This document shows positions 26,476 through 35,072 of a stretch of DNA of 64,000 nt, piece by piece. Where the stretch lies: the NCBI GenBank assembly GCA_025464005.1, contig JAODBO010000021.1, positions 1-64,000 of the forward strand, given 5' to 3'. Each line of letters starts with the position of its first letter. The first letter of the stretch is position 1. The position numbers and the translations under genes are program-made. The notes beneath the pieces are model-generated. The model had not been told where the DNA came from and did not search any database. It saw nothing but the letters and a program-made list of their open reading frames with translations. The stretch is from Acidimicrobiaceae bacterium. Lineage in GTDB: Bacteria; Actinomycetota; Acidimicrobiia; Acidimicrobiales; Bog-793.

Positions 26476-26514
26476 GGTCGCGGCCCGTCGTCGTCCAAGC
26501 CGCCCGCCCGCCCC

Positions 26515-26586
26515 GACCGTCCTGGTTGCCCTGAACTGCCTGGTTGCACCGGACTGCCTGATTGACCTGGACTGCCTGATTGCACC
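26515..26586. repeat. four tandem 18-bp repeats between xylA and xylB
   Basis: Units at 26515, 26533, 26551 and 26569; consensus near GGACTGCCTGATTGCACC, with the first unit the most diverged. They begin 6 bp past the xylA stop and end 39 bp before xylB, i.e. inside the operon message. Confidence 0.8.
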
Positions 26587-26592
26587 GCGTCC

Positions 26593-27780
26593 TCAGCGAG
26601 CGCCGAGCGCGTGCTCCACGGCGAGCTGGTCGAGGTGAGCGAAGCCGTAGCCGTGCGCCCCCGCCGCTTCCACGTCGAAGTCCTCGAACGCGCTGCGGTC
26701 GGCGAGCAGCTCGGTGTAGGTCTCGCCGGGGGCGAGCGTCGGCACGGCGAGCTCGGGCACCCGGCTCGCTGCGAGAGCCGCCTGCACTTCGGGGTCGGCG
26801 CGAAATGCCGCGGCGCGCTCTTTCAGCAGCAGGTACGTCTTCATGTTCGACGCGGCCGAGACCCAGACGCCCTCGCTGTCCTCGGTGCGCAACGGCTTGT
26901 AGTCGAAGTGGCGCGGGCCGTCGTAGGCCGGCACGCCTCCTGGGCCGCCGTTCTCCAGCAGGTCGACCAGGAAGAAGGCGCTGAGCAGGTCACCGTGGCC
27001 GAACACGAGGTCCTGGTCGTACTTCGGACCGTGTTGACCGTTCAGGTCGATATGGAAGAGCTTCCCGTGCCAGAGCGCCTGGGAGATGCTGTGCACGAAG
27101 TTCATGCCCGCCATCTGTTCGTGGCCGACCTCGGGATTGACCCCGACCATCTCGTGGTGCTCGAGCGACGAGATGAACGCGAGCGCGCTGCCGACCGTCG
27201 GGAGCAGGATGTCGCCCCGTGGCTCGTTCGGCTTCGGCTCGAGGGCGAAGCGGATCGGGTACGCGCGGTCGATGACGTACTGCGCGAGGAGGTCCAGACC
27301 CTCGCGGTACCGGTCGAGCGCAGCGCGGACGTCCTTCGCGGAGTCGGTCTCCGCGCCTTCGCGGCCTCCCCAGAAGACGAAGGTGGACGCACCGAGTTCG
27401 GCAGCGAGATCGAGGTTGCGCATCACCTTGCGCAGGGCGAAGCGCCGGACGGAGCGATCGTTGCTCGTGAAGGCGCCGTCCTTGAAGATCGGGTGGGTGA
27501 ACAAGTTGGTCGTCATCATCGGGACCACGACACCCGTGTGGTCGAGAGCGTCACGGAAGCGCTTGATCCGCCGCTCGCGCTCGGACTCGTCCGACCCGAA
27601 GGGGATGAGGTCGTCGTCGTGGAAGGTGACGCCCCATGCGCCGAGATCGGCGAGGCGCGTCACCGCCTCGACCGGATCGAGCGGTGCGCGGGTCGGGTCG
27701 CCGAACGGGTCACGGGCTTGCCAGCCAACGGTCCACAAGCCGAAGGAGAAGTGATCCTCGCGCGTCGGTGCACTGGCCAT
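26593..27780 (-). CDS. xylA: xylose isomerase
   Basis: 395 residues of the actinobacterial class I type. It begins [19 protein letters not shown], with the catalytic His in [12 protein letters not shown] (~54), then FVFWGGREG, the metal-ligand Glu in [13 protein letters not shown] (~181), [17 protein letters not shown] with the second Glu and a His, and the [16 protein letters not shown] metal segment. It interconverts D-xylose and D-xylulose (and glucose/fructose) using two divalent ions. It is the first gene of the xylA-xylB-ROK-alditol oxidase operon; a palindromic operator lies 31 bp upstream. Confidence 0.95.
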   Translation of the reverse strand: MASAPTREDHFSFGLWTVGWQARDPFGDPTRAPLDPVEAVTRLADLGAWGVTFHDDDLIPFGSDESERERRIKRFRDALDHTGVVVPMMTTNLFTHPIFKDGAFTSNDRSVRRFALRKVMRNLDLAAELGASTFVFWGGREGAETDSAKDVRAALDRYREGLDLLAQYVIDRAYPIRFALEPKPNEPRGDILLPTVGSALAFISSLEHHEMVGVNPEVGHEQMAGMNFVHSISQALWHGKLFHIDLNGQHGPKYDQDLVFGHGDLLSAFFLVDLLENGGPGGVPAYDGPRHFDYKPLRTEDSEGVWVSAASNMKTYLLLKERAAAFRADPEVQAALAASRVPELAVPTLAPGETYTELLADRSAFEDFDVEAAGAHGYGFAHLDQLAVEHALGAR

Positions 27781-27810
27781 GGCGTCCTCCGGACCTCGAG
27801 AGCTGGATTT

Positions 27811-27827
27811 AGTTCAGCATTTGAACT
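27811..27827 (-). promoter_or_regulatory. ROK/XylR operator candidate upstream of xylA
   Basis: AGTTCA-GCATT-TGAACT is an exact inverted repeat inside an A/T-rich island (TTTAGTTCA...TGAACTTAT) that stands out in this GC-rich context. It begins 31 bp before the xylA start, where it would overlap the promoter. Known XylR-type sites have the same TTnGTTnAA-like halves. Confidence 0.65.
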
Positions 27828-27848
27828 TATGTCTAGCCCCGCGCTGCG

Positions 27849-28562
27849 TCAAGCGCATTCCGATTCGTCCTCGTCCTCGAGCTTGGCCGCGGATTTGGCG
27901 GGATCGGGGAGATGCAGGTCGACGAGCGTCCCCGACGGCGCGGCGCGCGAGATCTCGAGCCAGCCGTGGTGGCTCTCCGCCCGCTCTCGCATGCTGCGCA
28001 GCCCGAGGTGTCCCTCCCGCATGGCCACGTCGGTGGAGTCGAAGCCGATCCCGTCGTCGCGGACGGTGATCACCAGGTCGTCACCTTCGTGTCCGACGCA
28101 GACCCAGACGTGGCCGGCCCGAGCGTGGCGGCGCACGTTCGCGAGCGCTTCCTGGGTGATCCGGTACGCGACCACGAGTGTGTCGGAGCAGATCTCGCGC
28201 CGAAGCTCGCTCACGATCTCGGTCAGAGTGTTGTCGTCGAAGATGCGCGTGGCCAGCGCCTCGAGCGACGCGACGAGGCCTCCGCTCTCGAGGTCCGGCG
28301 GGTAGAGGTCGAATACCAGCGAGCGGAGTGACGTCGACGCCCTCCGGACCATCTCTTCCGCATCGACGACCCGGCGGAGGACCTCGGGATCGCTGCAGCG
28401 CCGCCGCACGATCCCTAGCTCGACGTTTGCCGCTGCGAGGACCTGGAGGGTGTCGTCGTGAAGCGCCTCAGCGAGCCGGCGTCGCTCCGCGTCCTCGGCG
28501 TCGGCTAGGAGGCCGATCAGCGTGTCCCGGTCAATCTCACCGGACCTGTCGTCTATACACAT
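27849..28562 (-). CDS. orphan NarL-type sensor histidine kinase, cytoplasmic
   Basis: From the ATG at 28562 (MCIDDRSGEIDRD) the protein is 237 residues. The longer open frame upstream is Arg-rich and unlikely to be coding. AERRRLAEALHDDTLQVL (~28-45) is the HisKA_3 phospho-acceptor region with the LHDD box. The ATPase domain has ITQEALANVRRHARA (N box), VRDDGIGF (G1) and HLGLRSMRERAE (G2). No sensor or membrane segment precedes the dimerisation helix, and no response regulator gene is adjacent. Its target is unknown. It ends 68 bp before xylA on the same strand. Confidence 0.75.
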   Translation of the reverse strand: MCIDDRSGEIDRDTLIGLLADAEDAERRRLAEALHDDTLQVLAAANVELGIVRRRCSDPEVLRRVVDAEEMVRRASTSLRSLVFDLYPPDLESGGLVASLEALATRIFDDNTLTEIVSELRREICSDTLVVAYRITQEALANVRRHARAGHVWVCVGHEGDDLVITVRDDGIGFDSTDVAMREGHLGLRSMRERAESHHGWLEISRAAPSGTLVDLHLPDPAKSAAKLEDEDESECA

Positions 28563-28863
28563 ACACACATTCCGACCACAACCAATTCCACGAAGACCTA
28601 CAAACCCGCACGACGGAGAAGTGCTCAGGCCGCCGAGGCTCGTCGCTCGTCGTCGGGACGCGTCACGACCCGCGATGAACCGGCGGTGGACAGCAATCCA
28701 TCCCGCTGCAAGCTTCGGCGGACAGCGCTCCTCGCGCTTGTGCACGCCGACGCTATCGCGAGCCTTCTCGGTGCGGGATGTCCAACACTCGTCCCGTGTC
28801 GATATTCCCTGGTCCGCTGACGCAGTTTTTCTCGGGCTCACCCTGCTCTAGACATCCAGCTCG
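28563..28863. other. intergenic region between divergent kinase and lyase genes
   Basis: About 300 bp with no credible gene on either strand. A run of alternating ACAC/TATAC just left of 28570 may hold the kinase promoter. Nothing else is evident. Confidence 0.35.
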
Positions 28864-28894
28864 TTGACAGCATCGGCTGAGCGTCGGTTAGGTT
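28864..28894 (+). promoter_or_regulatory. promoter of a probably leaderless message
   Basis: TTGACA (28864-28869) and TAGGTT (28889-28894) are separated by 19 bp. The second hexamer ends 5 bp before the ATG at 28900, so transcription would begin at or next to the start codon. No ribosome binding site is visible. Confidence 0.5.
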
Positions 28895-28899
28895 GGCTC

Positions 28900-30381
28900 A
28901 TGACCGTTGTCCTCGACGGTGCCTCGCTCACGATCGAGGACCTCGCGGCGTTGGCTCGCGGCAGCGAGGTCGCTGCGATCGCGCCCTCCGCTCGAGATCG
29001 CATGGACAGAGCCCGGGCGGTCGTCGAGGAGGTGCTCGAGCGAGACGAGAGCGTCTACGGGCTGACGACCGGCGTGGGAGAGCGCAAGAGCGTTCGCCTC
29101 GGCGAAGCGCATCGCCGGCCGTTCAACACGCTCCTCGTCCGAAGTCACCAGGTCGCTCAGGGACCGCTCGCGCCGCCGGAGGTCGTACGAGCGGTCATGG
29201 CCTGCCTCGTGAACTCCTATGCGAAGGGTTTCGCCGGCGTCCGGCCAGCGTTGGCGGAGATGGTCGTCGGCGCGCTCAACGAGGGCTTCGTCCCCGAGGT
29301 GCGCACAATGGGCTCGGTCGGGCAGGCGGACCTCGGCCCCATGGCTGATCTCGCCGAGGGCTTGCTCCGCCACACGGGCTTCGAGCTGCAGGAGAACGAA
29401 GGCCTCGCTCTCGTCAACAGCAATGCCTTCTCCACCGCATGGGGAGCGCTCGCACACCTCGACGCCGAACGATTGCTCGACACGGCGGACGTGGCCGCAG
29501 CGCTCGACCTCGAGGGCTTCGCCGCCAATCTCGACGCACTGCACCAGGTCGTGGCCGACGCCCGGCCCTACGCCGGGATCCGCGTCACCCTCGCTCGCCT
29601 GCACGAGCTCCTCAGGTCGAGCGCGCTGTGGAAGCAAGGGACCGCCCGCAACCTGCAGGACCCGCTGACGTTCCGCTGCATCCCGCAGATCCACGGCGCC
29701 GCTCGAGATGCGCTCGCCTACGCGCGCGGCGTCATCGAGACCGAGCTCAACAGCGCGCAGGGAAACCCGGCGGTCGTCGAGTCCGAGCGCCGGATGGTGT
29801 CGGTGGCCAACTTCGAGATCCTCCCGTTCGCCGCCGCGCTCGACTTCGAGCGCATCGCCCTGGCACCGGTGCTGACCTCGGCGATGGAGCGCACCGTCAA
29901 GCTGCTCCAGCGCCCCTCGTCGGGGCTCGCTCCGGGCCTGGCGGCGGCGTCGAACACCGGTGAGGACGCCCTCGCCGAGTTCGCGGTCGCCGCGCAAGCG
30001 CTCGCGATCGAGGCGCGCCTCCTTGCGCAGCCCGTCTCGTACGAGCTCGCGAGCACGAGCGCGGCCGACGGTATCGAGGACCGGACGACGATGGCGCCGC
30101 TGTCGGCGCGTCGGCTGTCCGAGACGACCGAGCTCGGCGCGCGCCTGATCGCGATCGAGCTGCTCGTGGCGGCTCAGGCGATCGATCTGCGCGCCGTCGA
30201 GCATCAGGGTGACGGGACCAAGGCTGCCTACAGACTCGTGCGCTCAATCGTGCCGTTCACCGGCAGCGGCGAGGCGCCTCCCCACGACCTCGAGCCCTTG
30301 GTCGACGCGGTGCGGGCGGGAGCCTTCGCCGGCGCCCACGTCCCCGACCGGGCGAGACCGGGTCGGAGCACGAGCGGCTGA
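28900..30381 (+). CDS. aromatic amino acid lyase-family protein lacking the MIO tripeptide
   Basis: 493 residues with the overall fold of histidine/phenylalanine ammonia-lyases: YGLTTGVGERKSVRL near the N-terminus (with the catalytic Tyr), LLVRSHQVAQG, ENEGLALVNSNAFST, and NSAQGNPAVVESER. In true lyases the segment GSVGASGDLAPLAHLA contains Ala-Ser-Gly, which cyclises into the MIO cofactor. Here it reads GSVGQADLGPMADLA (starting at residue ~138): the Ser is gone and one residue is missing. It therefore cannot make MIO and is unlikely to be a standard histidase. It may be a catalytically different paralogue. Neighbours give no pathway. Confidence 0.8.
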   Translation: MTVVLDGASLTIEDLAALARGSEVAAIAPSARDRMDRARAVVEEVLERDESVYGLTTGVGERKSVRLGEAHRRPFNTLLVRSHQVAQGPLAPPEVVRAVMACLVNSYAKGFAGVRPALAEMVVGALNEGFVPEVRTMGSVGQADLGPMADLAEGLLRHTGFELQENEGLALVNSNAFSTAWGALAHLDAERLLDTADVAAALDLEGFAANLDALHQVVADARPYAGIRVTLARLHELLRSSALWKQGTARNLQDPLTFRCIPQIHGAARDALAYARGVIETELNSAQGNPAVVESERRMVSVANFEILPFAAALDFERIALAPVLTSAMERTVKLLQRPSSGLAPGLAAASNTGEDALAEFAVAAQALAIEARLLAQPVSYELASTSAADGIEDRTTMAPLSARRLSETTELGARLIAIELLVAAQAIDLRAVEHQGDGTKAAYRLVRSIVPFTGSGEAPPHDLEPLVDAVRAGAFAGAHVPDRARPGRSTSG

Positions 30382-30395
30382 GCCGCCGGCGGCCT

Positions 30396-31682
30396 ATGAC
30401 ACCCTTTCTCGCAATGGAGCGCGCTTCCCCCCCGTCGCACCGCCGGCGTCGTCGCCGAGGCTCGTTGCGCCGCCGGCTTCTGGCAACGCTGACCGGGGGA
30501 GTTGCTCTCGTTCTCCTCGCCGGGGCTGCCCGGATCGTGACCGAGACGCCACCCGCGCTTCGAGTGAGCCGCCTCCTTGCGACGACGGTGCCCTTCCCGG
30601 GGAAAGCGCCGGAGCTGGCCTGGCCGCCAGCCGGCGAGGCAGCAGCGGGCGTCGCCGGGCTCGGAGCCGTCGGCTCCTCGGGCGGCGACGTAGCGATGCC
30701 GATCGCGAGCCTCGCGAAGATCATGACCGCCTACCTGGTGCTTCGCGACTACCCGCTGCCGGTCGGGAAGGCGGGCTTTCGCGTCACGATCAGCGAGGCA
30801 GATGTCGCGGACTACCACGCCCGGCTCACCCAGCAGGAGTCCATCTTGGCGGTCGCGGATGGCGAGGTCCTCACCGAAGCGCAACTGCTGGAGGCCCTGA
30901 TGCTCCCGTCGGCCAACAACGTCGCGGCGCTGCTCGCAGCACACGACGCCGGGTCCGAGCAGGCCTTCGTCGCGAAGATGAACGCGACCGCGCGCCAGCT
31001 CGGGATGGTGCACACGACCTACACCGACCCGAGCGGCTACGACTCGACGACCGTCTCGACGGCGTCGGACCAGCTGCGTCTCGCCACCGTCGCGATGCGC
31101 AACGATGAGCTCGTCCATATCGTCGCGATGCCCGCCGTCACCCTGCCCGTCGCGGGCGTCGTGCGGAACTTCGACTACCTCCTCGGCCACGGCGGCTTCG
31201 TCGGGGTCAAGACCGGCTCGGAGAGCAGCTCCGGCGGCTGCTTCGTCTTCGCCGCCCGCCGGGAAGTAGCGGGGCGAGCCGTGACGATCCTCGGCGTGGT
31301 GCTCGGGATCGACAGGGGGCAGTCGGGCACCGAAGCGCTCGTCAGCGCCGCGCTCGCCGCGTCGAGCCGCCTGGCGGACTCGCTCGCCGGGGCGCTGGCG
31401 GTGCGCACCGTGGTGCCGGCCGGCACCCCTGTGCTCGAGGTGGTCGGGGCGCAGGGCCGGCGGGTGCGCGTGAGCACGACCACCGCCGTGCGCCGCCTCG
31501 GTTGGGGTGCGATGGCTGTCGCAGTGCGGCTGAGAGCGCGAGCGGTGGGGCGCGGCCTCACCGCCGGTGAGCAGGTCGCCGTGGTGTCGGTCGCCGACGG
31601 CTCGCCGGCAGCTACGCCGGCGGACGCGACTGCGACGATGCCGTCGCTCTCCTTCGGCTGGCGGCTGAGCCATCTGCTGTAG
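30396..31682 (+). CDS. D-alanyl-D-alanine carboxypeptidase (S11, PBP5/6 type)
   Basis: 428 residues. A basic N-terminus and one membrane segment (~28-48) anchor it or direct export. The penicillin-binding triad is present: SLAK at 105-108, SAN at 172-174 and KTG at 272-274. It trims the terminal D-Ala from peptidoglycan stem peptides outside the cell. The C-terminal third may be the usual anchoring beta domain, here ending without an amphipathic helix. Confidence 0.9.
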   Translation: MTPFLAMERASPPSHRRRRRRGSLRRRLLATLTGGVALVLLAGAARIVTETPPALRVSRLLATTVPFPGKAPELAWPPAGEAAAGVAGLGAVGSSGGDVAMPIASLAKIMTAYLVLRDYPLPVGKAGFRVTISEADVADYHARLTQQESILAVADGEVLTEAQLLEALMLPSANNVAALLAAHDAGSEQAFVAKMNATARQLGMVHTTYTDPSGYDSTTVSTASDQLRLATVAMRNDELVHIVAMPAVTLPVAGVVRNFDYLLGHGGFVGVKTGSESSSGGCFVFAARREVAGRAVTILGVVLGIDRGQSGTEALVSAALAASSRLADSLAGALAVRTVVPAGTPVLEVVGAQGRRVRVSTTTAVRRLGWGAMAVAVRLRARAVGRGLTAGEQVAVVSVADGSPAATPADATATMPSLSFGWRLSHLL

Positions 31683-31709
31683 CCGTGGCCCATCGAAGGC
31701 CTGTCGTGA

Positions 31710-32360
31710 CTATGGCCCACCGGTGGCGGAAAGGGCGGCACGCTGCTCCCGGAGCGCCCGCCGCACCACGGGCACGTAGCCGGCGGCGGCTGCGAGGGAG
31801 AGCACGAGCGAGGGCCCTACGAGGACCCAGGCGGCGACGTCTGCGACATGGGCCCATCCGCCCGGCCCGTGACCGAGCAGCAGCAGCGGAAAGCAGACCA
31901 TGAGGCCGAAGGTCGCGGCCTTGCCCGTCCGGCTGACGTCGATGCGGGGAGCGCCGCGCGAGGCGAGCACGAGCACGGCTCCCGCGACTATCGCCTCACG
32001 TCCGAGCACCACCGAGGCGAGCCACAGCGGTACGGCGTGATAGACGACCATCGACGACATCGCGGCACCGAGAAGGATCCGGTCGGCCACCGGGTCGAGT
32101 ACTTTTCCGAGGGTCGTCACCTGGTCGAACCGTCGCGCGATGTAGCCGTCGGCGAAGTCCGTGATGCCACCGATAGCGAGGAGCACCGTCGCCAACACCC
32201 GGTCGTCGCGTGCAAACAGCAGCGCCAGGTAGCCACCGACGAAGAAGACGCGCGAGATCGACAACGCGTTCGGGACGGTGAGGATGCGACCGAGATCCCC
32301 TGCTTCCTGGTCGCTTTCCACCTGCGGCAGTGTAGGGAACTCGCCCGAGGGCCCGCGCAC
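31710..32360 (-). CDS. CDP-alcohol phosphatidyltransferase (PgsA-like)
   Basis: 216-residue membrane enzyme. The signature D-x2-D-G-x2-A-R-x8-G-x3-D-x3-D is complete (D68, D71, G72, A75, R76, G85, D89, D93). The first helix begins TVPNALSISRVFFVGG. It transfers a phosphatidyl group from CDP-diacylglycerol to an alcohol; glycerol 3-phosphate or cardiolipin synthesis is most likely. About five more helices follow. It is convergent with the carboxypeptidase gene. Confidence 0.88.
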   Translation of the reverse strand: MRGPSGEFPTLPQVESDQEAGDLGRILTVPNALSISRVFFVGGYLALLFARDDRVLATVLLAIGGITDFADGYIARRFDQVTTLGKVLDPVADRILLGAAMSSMVVYHAVPLWLASVVLGREAIVAGAVLVLASRGAPRIDVSRTGKAATFGLMVCFPLLLLGHGPGGWAHVADVAAWVLVGPSLVLSLAAAAGYVPVVRRALREQRAALSATGGP

Positions 32361-32528
32361 GCCGGCGCCTCGAGGCGCGGAGACCCGCGACTTCTCAGCA
32401 ACTTCCCCTAAACGACCTACGTGGCACTCAGCTCGGGTCCAGCTAACTCACAAACGACGGCTGTTGACTGGCAGTGCACTTGGTTTCCATGGATTACCGC
32501 CATGGAGGGACGTCCCCGAGGAGGGGCC

Positions 32529-33812
32529 ATGAACGAAGACGACACGCCAACGAACCCGACAGAGCCTCCAGCCGGAGGACAACCGTTCGATTCCGATTCT
32601 GCATTCGCGGCCTGGCAGTTCCCGCCAGCGCCGCCTCCCGCGCCGGAGCGGGGAAGGCCTCGTCGCTCGACTAGCGTCGCCGTGGCAGCCGGTCTGCTCG
32701 CCATGACCGGCCTAGGACTCGGTCTCAGCAACGTCGCCTGGAGCACCAGCTCGCCTGGTTCGAGCACGACTACGGCCTTGGCGTCGAAGTCGTCTACGGC
32801 GTCGGTCGCCGCGGGCGTCGATCCGGGGCTCGTCGACATCGTGACGACGTCGAGCCTGACCGGAGCCGAGGCCGCCGGTACGGGCATGGTCCTCACCTCG
32901 AACGGTGAGGTCCTCACGAACAACCACGTGATCAACGGGTCGACCTCGATCAAGGTTACCGACGTGGGCAACGGCAAGACCTATACGGCGAAGGTGGTCG
33001 GCTACGACACGACGAGCGACATCGCCGTCTTGCAGCTCGAGAACGCCTCCGGCCTGCAGACGGTGAAGCTCGGAAACTCCTCCAGCGTGAGCGCGGGCGA
33101 GGCCGTCGTCGGGATCGGCAACGCGGGTGGGACGGGCGGCACGCCGAGCGTCGCCGCCGGATCGGTGACGGCTCTCGCCCAGACCATCACGGCGAGCGAC
33201 GCTGGCGCCGGGACCTCAGAGCGCCTGACGGGCCTCATCGAGACCAATGCCAACATCCAGCCGGGCGACTCGGGAGGCCCCCTGGTCAACGCCAGCGGAC
33301 AAGTCGTCGGGATGGATACGGCGGCGTCGGCGGGAGTGCAGTTCCAGTCCGCTGCGTCGACGGCGACCCAGAGCTACGCGATTCCGATCAATGAGGCTCT
33401 TACGATCGCCAAGCAGATCGAATCCGGGTCGGCCTCGTCGACCGTGCACATCGGTACGACCGCGTTCCTCGGGGTCGAGGTGCAGCCGAGCACGGCGGGG
33501 ACGATCGGCGGCAACGGAGGCTTCGGCGGCTTCCGCGGCTCGGGAGGATTCGGGGTCGGCGGCTCGTCCACCACCACCGCCTCGGGCGCGGTGATCGTGG
33601 GAGCGGTCGCGGGCTCACCGGCCGCCACGGCCGGGTTGGGTGCGGGTGACACGATCACGTCGCTGAATGGTCACAAGGTCACCTCGGCGAGCTCGCTCTC
33701 GAGCGTGATGACGACCGAGCGCCCGGGTGCCATCGTCAGGGTGACCTACCTGGACGCGAGCGGCACCTCGCACACGGTGACCTTGCGGACCGTCGCAGGA
33801 CCGGCCCAGTAG
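32529..33812 (+). CDS. HtrA/DegP-family serine protease with PDZ domain
   Basis: 427 residues from the ATG at 32529, preceded by GAGGAGGGG; the upstream frame is not protein-like. A cytoplasmic Pro-rich head is followed by one membrane segment (~48-68), placing the protease outside. The triad is His133 (TNNHVI), Asp164 (TTSDIAVLQ) and Ser248 (PGDSGGP). A Gly/Phe-rich loop (~335-355) and a PDZ domain (GAVIVGAVAGSPAA ... AGDTITSLNGHKV) end the protein. It probably degrades misfolded envelope proteins. Confidence 0.93.
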   Translation: MNEDDTPTNPTEPPAGGQPFDSDSAFAAWQFPPAPPPAPERGRPRRSTSVAVAAGLLAMTGLGLGLSNVAWSTSSPGSSTTTALASKSSTASVAAGVDPGLVDIVTTSSLTGAEAAGTGMVLTSNGEVLTNNHVINGSTSIKVTDVGNGKTYTAKVVGYDTTSDIAVLQLENASGLQTVKLGNSSSVSAGEAVVGIGNAGGTGGTPSVAAGSVTALAQTITASDAGAGTSERLTGLIETNANIQPGDSGGPLVNASGQVVGMDTAASAGVQFQSAASTATQSYAIPINEALTIAKQIESGSASSTVHIGTTAFLGVEVQPSTAGTIGGNGGFGGFRGSGGFGVGGSSTTTASGAVIVGAVAGSPAATAGLGAGDTITSLNGHKVTSASSLSSVMTTERPGAIVRVTYLDASGTSHTVTLRTVAGPAQ

Positions 33813-33818
33813 GAACCA

Positions 33819-33847
33819 GGCCGTCCGGGCGGTCCGCCCGGACGGCC
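33819..33847 (+). terminator. strong hairpin terminator after htrA-like gene
   Basis: GGCCGTCCGGGCGG and CCGCCCGGACGGCC form a perfect 14-bp stem around one base, starting 6 bp past the stop codon. The downstream TCGTTACC is only weakly T-rich. Confidence 0.7.
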
Positions 33848-33886
33848 TCGTTACCTCGGACGGCCTCGTTGCCTCGGACGGCCTGG
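33840..33886. repeat. 18-bp tandem repeats (2.5 copies)
   Basis: GGACGGCCTCGTTACCTC (33840-33857) is followed by GGACGGCCTCGTTGCCTC (33858-33875) and a partial third copy GGACGGCCTGG. The first unit reuses the right arm of the terminator hairpin. Confidence 0.7.
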
Positions 33887-33918
33887 ATACACTGCGCGGA
33901 TCGCGAGGAGGAGATCTG

Positions 33919-34896
33919 ATGCAGTACGTGAACCTCGGCTCGACCGGCGTGCAGGTGTCGCGCGTGTGCATGGGCTGCATGAGCTTCGGCGTGTCGTCAC
34001 GCGGACCTCACCCGTGGACCCTCGACGAGCAGGCGAGCCGCCCGCTCATCCAGCGAGCGCTGGAAGCGGGGATCAACTTCTTCGACACGGCGAACGTCTA
34101 CTCCGACGGCACGAGCGAGGAGATGGTCGGCCGGGCGCTTGCTGACTTCGCGCGCCGGAACGAGATCGTCCTCGCGACGAAGGTGCGTGGTCGGATGCGG
34201 CCCGACGCCAACGGAGCGGGGCTCTCGCGCAAGGCGATCATGACCGAGATCGACAACAGCCTCTCGCGGCTCGGCACCGACTACGTGGACCTCTACCAGG
34301 TGCACAGCTGGGACCCGACCACGCCCATCGAGGAGACGCTCGAGGCGCTGCACGACGTCGTGAAGGCGGGCAAGGCCCGCTACATCGGTGCGTCGAACAT
34401 GCGCGCCTGGCAGTTCTCCAAGGCGCTCTATCTCGCCGACAGCCACGGCTGGACCCGCTTCGTCACGATGCAGGACCACTACAACCTGCTCTACCGCGAG
34501 GAAGAGCGCGAAATGTTCCCGCTCTGCGCCGATCAGCGCGTCGGCGTCATCCCCTGGAGCCCCCTCGCGCGCGGCCGTTTGACTCGTGACTGGGACGAGG
34601 CAAGCTCGCGCAGCGAGACGGACGAGTTCGGCAAGGGGCTGTACCGCGGTGACGAGGACGACCGCCGCATCGTCGGGCAGGTCGCCTCGATCGCCGCCGA
34701 GCGCGGCGTTCCCCGTGCACAGGTCGCCCTGGCCTGGGTCCTTCACCAGCCTTTGGTGACCGCGCCGATCGTCGGCGTGACGAGACCGGGCCATGTCGAC
34801 GACGCCGTCGCGGCGCTGGAGCTCGAGCTGAGCTCGGAAGAGCTCGAGCGCCTGGAGCAGGCGTATCGCCCCCGCGCCGCCCAGCCCGTGGGTTGA
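33919..34896 (+). CDS. aldo/keto reductase
   Basis: 325-residue (beta/alpha)8 oxidoreductase using NADPH. The catalytic tetrad is visible: Asp in INFFDTANVY with its Tyr, Lys in LATKVRGRM, and His in DLYQVHSWD. It closely resembles the Tas/YajO branch (GMSxxY...). GGAG in the upstream GAGGAG fits the start at 33919. Substrate unknown; a sugar or aldehyde is likely. Confidence 0.9.
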   Translation: MQYVNLGSTGVQVSRVCMGCMSFGVSSRGPHPWTLDEQASRPLIQRALEAGINFFDTANVYSDGTSEEMVGRALADFARRNEIVLATKVRGRMRPDANGAGLSRKAIMTEIDNSLSRLGTDYVDLYQVHSWDPTTPIEETLEALHDVVKAGKARYIGASNMRAWQFSKALYLADSHGWTRFVTMQDHYNLLYREEEREMFPLCADQRVGVIPWSPLARGRLTRDWDEASSRSETDEFGKGLYRGDEDDRRIVGQVASIAAERGVPRAQVALAWVLHQPLVTAPIVGVTRPGHVDDAVAALELELSSEELERLEQAYRPRAAQPVG

Positions 34897-35072
34897 GCGG
34901 CGCGGGGCCTGCGCTCTGCGTCTCTCGCTCCGTCCGCACGCGCCCGCACGAGCCGAGCAGCGCGGGTGGAGGCGACGAGGGTCGGCGGGCTCCGTTACGT
35001 TAGTGACGCCAAGTGGCATCCAGTCGCTCGTTGCGTCGCGAGGGCGCGTCGGTGGAGAGTCCAAGGGGGCGC

